Origin: an uncultured Alphaproteobacteria bacterium
GTDB taxonomy: Bacteria > Pseudomonadota > Alphaproteobacteria > Puniceispirillales > Puniceispirillaceae
Length of the DNA stretch: 12,732 nt
Direction of reading: 5' to 3'
NCBI GenBank assembly: GCA_913031555.1
Contig: CAJWDO010000022.1
Coordinates: 1 to 12,732 of the forward strand
Positions 7,349 through 12,732 of the stretch are shown piece after piece (the stretch's first letter is position 1; every line of letters starts with the position of its first letter). Made by a program: the position numbers and the translations under genes. The notes below the pieces were generated by a model, which saw only the letters and a program-made list of their open reading frames with translations, was not told where the DNA came from and made no database searches.

Positions 7349-8244
7349 CCGGCTCGGTATCCCGACATTTCGGCCTGCACTTCGGTCAGGATACGCGCCG
7401 CCTCGGTCCCGGTAATCCGCCCAATGTCATCCTGATATTTCAATAACACGCCCATCGTCGAATCGGCCCTGGCCGGGTCAATGGCGACACAGTCCAGTTC
7501 GACAAGCGCCTGCGCCCAGTCGATCGTCTCGGCAACCCCGGGCGCCTTGAACAGGTTTGCATCGCGAAGCTTGTGAACAAACCGTACCACCTGCTCGCTG
7601 AGCGCAGCGGGGGCCTCGGGCGCTCGGCGTTGCAGGATCGCAAGCTCATCCTCAACCGAGGGATAATCGACCCAGTGGTAGAAACACCGGCGTTTCAGCG
7701 CGTCGTGGATTTCGCGCGTCCGGTTCGAGGTGATGATGACGATTGGCGGCGTGGCCGCCTGAATTGTGCCGAATTCCGGGATCGTCACCTGCCAGTCCGA
7801 CAGGATTTCCAGCAGATAGGCCTCGAAGGCTTCATCGGCACGGTCAAGCTCGTCGATCAACAGGACCGGCGCGCCGGCCTCATCGGCGCGAAGCGCCTCG
7901 AGAAGCGGGCGTTCGATCAGATTCTCCGCCGTGAAGAGGTCGGTACTCGACAGCTGGCCCTGACCGGCGCTCTGGATCTCCATCATCTGGCGAGCATAGT
8001 TCCACTCATAGGCAGCGGCGGCGATATCAAGCCCCTCATAGCATTGCAGACGAATCAGGTTCCGGCCGAGAAGCGTCGCCAACGTCTTTGCCACCTCTGT
8101 CTTGCCAACGCCCGCCTCGCCCTCGAGGAAAAGCGGCCGCTGCCGGCGAAGCGCAAGGAACAGGCTCACCGCGAGCCCTTCGGACAGGATATAATCCTGC
8201 GCCGCCATCTCCTCGGTCAGTGAGGCCACTGTATCTGGAACCAT
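7345..8244 (-). CDS. coxD: CoxD-like MoxR family AAA+ ATPase
   Basis: A 299-residue MoxR-type AAA+ ATPase. Walker A is GEAGVGKT (42-49), Walker B is LLIDELD (128-134), sensor 1 lies in ITSNRTRE (171-178) and the arginine-finger region is LKRRCFYHW (183-191). In the CO dehydrogenase system CoxD is the ATP-driven partner of CoxE in active-site maturation. I start the gene at 8242-8244 (MVPDTVASLTEEM) because AAGGGAGG stands a few nt upstream. An upstream in-frame ATG at 8271 would add nine residues but has only a poor ribosome-binding site. It is the first gene of the maturation operon and diverges from coxS across 251 bp. Confidence 0.92.
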   Translation of the reverse strand: MVPDTVASLTEEMAAQDYILSEGLAVSLFLALRRQRPLFLEGEAGVGKTEVAKTLATLLGRNLIRLQCYEGLDIAAAAYEWNYARQMMEIQSAGQGQLSSTDLFTAENLIERPLLEALRADEAGAPVLLIDELDRADEAFEAYLLEILSDWQVTIPEFGTIQAATPPIVIITSNRTREIHDALKRRCFYHWVDYPSVEDELAILQRRAPEAPAALSEQVVRFVHKLRDANLFKAPGVAETIDWAQALVELDCVAIDPARADSTMGVLLKYQDDIGRITGTEAARILTEVQAEMSGYRAG

Positions 8245-8284
8245 AAGGCCCTCCCTTGCGCCAGCGTTCATTTTCCAGGTGCGC

Positions 8285-8312
8285 GGTGCCGGTTTGTAAG
8301 CGGTGAGGCACC
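8285..8312. promoter_or_regulatory. Dyad GGTGCC-N16-GGCACC around a weak leftward promoter
   Basis: GGTGCC (8285-8290) and GGCACC (8307-8312) are perfect inverted half-sites. The possible minus-strand -10 TACAAA (8293-8298) lies between them, with a poor -35 TTGTTG (8315-8320) 16 nt away. A protein bound here could block or activate the coxD operon. The promoter match is weak. Confidence 0.35.
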
Positions 8313-8409
8313 ATCAACAACACCACACTACACCCGCTTCACGCGACGGGGCGAGACGATTTGCCACCACCACTACACGGAATTGTGCACACAAAACAGT
8401 TTACACGAT

Positions 8410-8449
8410 GTTTGCAAGAATGGACGATATTCAAGAGCGCGCTTGCAAA
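8410..8449. promoter_or_regulatory. Dyad TTTGCAAG-N23-CTTGCAAA upstream of coxS
   Basis: TTTGCAAG (8411-8418) and CTTGCAAA (8442-8449) are perfect inverted copies. Each also contains the palindrome TTGCAA. Their centres are 31 bp apart, close to three helical turns, which suits a regulator binding two sites on one face. The pair ends 46 nt before the coxS start. Confidence 0.4.
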
Positions 8450-8495
8450 ACTGAAAAGACAGCAAAGAACGCGCTGTGAAATGAGGAGGAATGAA

Positions 8496-8963
8496 ATGAC
8501 AACCGTGAGCTTCAGCTTGAACGGGAAGCAGGTCAGCGCAGACGTGCCTGACAATACGCTTCTCGTCAATTTCATCAGGGAAACGATGAGCATGACGGGG
8601 ACGCATGTCGGCTGCGATACCAGCCAGTGCGGTGCCTGTGTGGTTCATGTGGAGTGCGAATCCGTAAAATCCTGCACCATGCTGGCCGCCGCCGCCGAAG
8701 GGACGAGCGTCACCACGATTGAGGGAATCGCCCATGATGACGGGCTGCATCCGATGCAGCAGGCCTTTCATGAAAATCACGGATTGCAGTGTGGTTTCTG
8801 CACCCCGGGGATGGTCATGGCCGCCATTGAACTCGTCAAGGAAAACCCGGATCCGAGCGAGACCGAAATTCGCGAAGGACTCGAGGGTAACATTTGCCGC
8901 TGCACCGGGTACCACAATATCGTGAAATCCGTTCAGGCCGGCGCCAGAATGATGGGAGAATAA
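8496..8963 (+). CDS. coxS: CO dehydrogenase-type small subunit, two [2Fe-2S] clusters
   Basis: A 155-residue iron-sulfur subunit of a molybdenum hydroxylase, passing electrons from the molybdenum site in CoxL to the FAD in CoxM. The N-terminal plant ferredoxin-type domain has C40, C45, C48 and C60 (GCDTSQCGAC...C). The C-terminal all-helical domain has C99, C102, C134 and C136 (CGFCTPGM and CRCTGY). All eight ligands are present and the length is normal. I chose ATG 8496-8498 because GAGGAGGA ends five nt upstream and the family begins with this MTTVSFSLNG strand; the 45-residue in-frame extension back to 8361 is intergenic. The stop is 3 nt before coxL. There is no Tat signal, so the enzyme matures in the cytoplasm. 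Confidence 0.96.
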   Translation: MTTVSFSLNGKQVSADVPDNTLLVNFIRETMSMTGTHVGCDTSQCGACVVHVECESVKSCTMLAAAAEGTSVTTIEGIAHDDGLHPMQQAFHENHGLQCGFCTPGMVMAAIELVKENPDPSETEIREGLEGNICRCTGYHNIVKSVQAGARMMGE

Positions 8964-8966
8964 GAC

Positions 8967-11350
<2,384 letters not shown>

Positions 11351-11351
<1 letters not shown>

Positions 11352-11356
11352 GGAGG
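11351..11356 (+). promoter_or_regulatory. Ribosome-binding site fixing the coxM start
   Basis: AGGAGG begins on the last base of the coxL stop codon and lies six nt before ATG 11363. It rules out the 56-codon in-frame extension that reads back into coxL. Confidence 0.85.
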
Positions 11357-11362
11357 ACTATC

Positions 11363-12190
11363 ATGCATCACACAACTTATGTGAAAGCCACCGGCGTCGA
11401 TGACGCCACCACAAAAATGGCTGATGGTGTTCAGCTTCTTGCCGGCGGCATGACGCTGATCCCGACGATGAAGCAGCGGCTTGCCAGCCCCGAAATGTTG
11501 GTTGACCTTGCCGGTTGCGGACTTTCCGGGATCGAGGACAAGGGCGATTCGGTGCGGATCGGCGCGATGACACGGCATGCCGATGTGGCAAGGTCCGATC
11601 TTGTACGGAGTACCGTTCCGGCGCTGGCGGCGCTTGCCGGCGGCATCGGTGATCGCCAGGTCCGCAATTGCGGCACCATCGGCGGGTCGGTGGCCAACAA
11701 CGACCCGTCAGCCTGCTATCCGGCGGCGGTGCTTGGCCTTGGCGGCACCGTTCACACCAGCAAGCGCGATATCGCGGCCGATGATTTCTTCACCGGCATG
11801 TTCGAGACGGCGCTTGACGAGGACGAGATGATCACCGCGGTCAGCTTTCCAAAAACCGGCAAGGCTGCCTATGTGAAATTCCCCAACCCGGCGTCACGCT
11901 ACGCCATGGTCGGGGTGTTCGTCGCCAGCACTGGGGCAGGAACACGCGTCGCCGTGACCGGCGCCGGCGGTGACGGTGTCTTTCGTCATGGCGAGATGGA
12001 GTCCGCGCTCGATGCGAGCTTCGGCGCCGCAAGCGAGCATCATTGGAGCATCGGCGATGGTAATATTAGGCTACACGAACGTCTCTCTGTCTGTGCGTAT
12101 GTCCTATGTTGCACCTTCCACCCCCGCCCGTGTTCTGACGCGAATATGACCATGCACATGTGCGGTGCTTGTGGTCATGTAGCGTGCTGA
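11363..12190 (+). pseudogene. coxM: CO dehydrogenase-type FAD subunit with replaced C-terminus
   Basis: The medium subunit, carrying FAD and passing electrons out of the complex. The 275-residue reading frame starts at MHHTTYVKATGVDD. The FAD motifs are intact: LLAGGMTLIPTM (25-36) and CGTIGGSVANNDPSACYP (103-120), the latter in form II style. The C-terminal flavoprotein domain is recognisable to about residue 235 (SIGDGNI). Relatives continue with a segment like xADIHxSAEYRAHL and end after some 25-30 more residues. Here the frame instead runs through 40 unrelated residues (RLHERLSVCAYV to CGHVAC) rich in cysteine and histidine. The change coincides with a fall in GC content at about 12065-12070. 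Either the contig is chimeric here and the true gene is intact, or the gene is disrupted by inserted DNA. Order S-L-M after coxL matches form II clusters. Confidence 0.85.
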
Positions 12191-12273
12191 TGCAGCGACA
12201 AGCGGCCCATTTTGACTTCACCAGCGCACTCGCAGGTACCAAATTGACCTTAGGGAACGTCTTGCTGTCTGTG
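12077..12273. repeat. Diverged 19-nt direct repeat in the tail segment
   Basis: GAACGTCTCTCTGTCTGTG (12077-12095) and GAACGTCTTGCTGTCTGTG (12255-12273) match at 17 of 19 positions, 178 nt apart. Both have a TTAGG shortly before and a TTGCAC shortly after, suggesting old copies of a longer unit. Confidence 0.5.
12146..12178. repeat. Imperfect hairpin in the tail segment
   Basis: ATGACCA (12146-12152) pairs with TGGTCAT (12172-12178), and inside it GCAC (12154-12157) pairs with GTGC (12165-12168) around a 7-nt loop. The arms enclose an alternative palindrome GCACATGTGC. It is not followed by a T-tract. Confidence 0.45.
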
Positions 12274-12287
12274 GTTGCACTGTAGCT

Positions 12288-12321
12288 TGCATTTTCGTTG
12301 CTTCTGTTGTGCATTTTCATT
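12288..12321. repeat. 12-nt direct repeat with 22-nt period
   Basis: TGCATTTTCGTT (12288-12299) and TGCATTTTCATT (12310-12321) match at 11 of 12 positions in an AT-rich part of the tail segment. Confidence 0.5.
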
Positions 12322-12732
12322 TTGTTAAAATAGGTACATCGCCATATATGGGCACGTTGTAGCTAGATGGAGGCGGAATGAAGGAAAACGGGCAACGCCA
12401 ATGGAACCAGCAGCATCAGCTTGCCCTAGGGACCACTCTGTTCGTTGTATGTAGCCCAGGTCGCGTGTTTGTATGTCGGTGGGTGTCGCATGTCGGTGCG
12501 CACGGGGGTGGTATATCCGGGGTGCAGGTATGCGGCTTATAGGTGACATATGATATAAAAGATTGTTATTGCACTCCGTTTTATAGCTAAACAAGCAGGA
12601 AAAACACCACTCTGCCCAATTTTGAAGCACTTGGTATCGGGCCACATGCTGGTCAGGCGCACTACAACCTCCGTCCTGTGCTGGCAATGGCAACCGATGT
12701 GTGTGATTACATGTGCGTTTACAGAAGTATTA

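Larger units (their letters stand above)
8245..8495. promoter_or_regulatory. Divergent regulatory region between coxD and coxS
   Basis: This 251-bp gap must drive the maturation operon leftward and coxSLM rightward. It holds two separate dyads (8285-8312 and 8410-8449), a weak leftward promoter, and the coxS ribosome-binding site. I found no convincing -10/-35 pair on the plus strand and no clear sigma54 -24/-12 element, so the coxSLM promoter may depend on an activator. Confidence 0.6.
12068..12732. other. Lower-GC segment without a recognisable gene, interrupting coxM
   Basis: From about 12068 to the window end the sequence changes character: GC is about 51% (305 of 600 bases at 12121-12720, hand count) against 40 of 60 bases just upstream. 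AT-rich patches (12300-12350, 12540-12600) alternate with TG-rich ones. The minus-strand open frames here (12066-12320 and 12325-12693) match no family I know and have no clear ribosome-binding site. No transposase, integrase, tRNA or terminal inverted repeat is visible. The word TGTAGC recurs four times (12178, 12281, 12358, 12450). It could be DNA from another organism joined during assembly, or a noncoding insert. Confidence 0.6.

Noticed and set aside
6677..7435. 252-residue plus-strand open frame over coxE and the end of coxD
   Set aside because: It is antisense to well-supported coding sequence, with no ribosome-binding site or family resemblance that I can see.
12066..12320. 84-residue minus-strand open frame in the tail segment
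   Set aside because: It spans the suspected junction and repeat DNA, and its translation resembles no family.
12325..12693. 122-residue minus-strand open frame in the tail segment
   Set aside because: It has no recognisable domain, no clear ribosome-binding site and an irregular composition; chance is more likely in this DNA.

Overview
The window looks like chromosomal DNA of a GC-rich alphaproteobacterium. The protein sequences resemble marine lineages such as SAR116 or roseobacter relatives, but that placement is from memory of the families, not from a search. Supporting signs are the alphaproteobacterial form of aspartyl-tRNA synthetase, a DUF1289 protein, a rhizobial-type betaine-homocysteine methyltransferase, and a cluster of GANTC (CcrM-type) sites. 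The dominant system is an aerobic molybdenum hydroxylase of the CO dehydrogenase form II type with its maturation genes.

Layout. (1) 1-1261, minus: aspS, cut by the left edge. (2) 1393-3181, minus: a likely three-gene run read right to left, DJ-1/PfpI-like protein, DUF1289 protein, betaine-homocysteine S-methyltransferase, with a good sigma70-like promoter at 3336-3364. Its leader carries three 13-nt tandem repeats, each with a GANTC site. (3) 3422-8244, minus: a tightly packed maturation operon, coxD (MoxR AAA+ ATPase), coxE (VWA/MIDAS protein), XdhC/CoxI protein, and a fused molybdopterin-binding/MocA nucleotidyltransferase; junctions are 4-nt ATGA overlaps or a 10-nt gap. (4) 8245-8495: a 251-bp divergent regulatory region with two dyad elements. 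(5) 8496-12067, plus: coxS, coxL, coxM, in the S-L-M order typical of form II enzymes; CoxL carries AYRGAGR, not the form I motif AYxCSFR. (6) About 12068-12732: DNA of lower GC (about 51% by hand count against 67% just before it) with no recognisable gene. It interrupts coxM, replacing the expected last 25-30 codons.

How the genes work together. CoxS (two [2Fe-2S] clusters), CoxL (molybdenum cofactor) and CoxM (FAD) form the (LMS)2 hydroxylase. The divergent operon supplies the predicted maturation machinery: MocA-type cytidylyl transfer to the molybdenum cofactor, XdhC/CoxI cofactor delivery or sulfuration, and the CoxD/CoxE chaperone pair that remodels the active site. The physiological substrate cannot be read from the sequence; form II enzymes are often not efficient CO oxidisers.

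The least explained parts are the abrupt junction inside coxM and the DNA after it (chimeric assembly or real insertion), and the GANTC-containing tandem repeats ahead of the DJ-1-like gene. I found no CRISPR array, tRNA, rRNA, transposase or phage gene, and no convincing new system.
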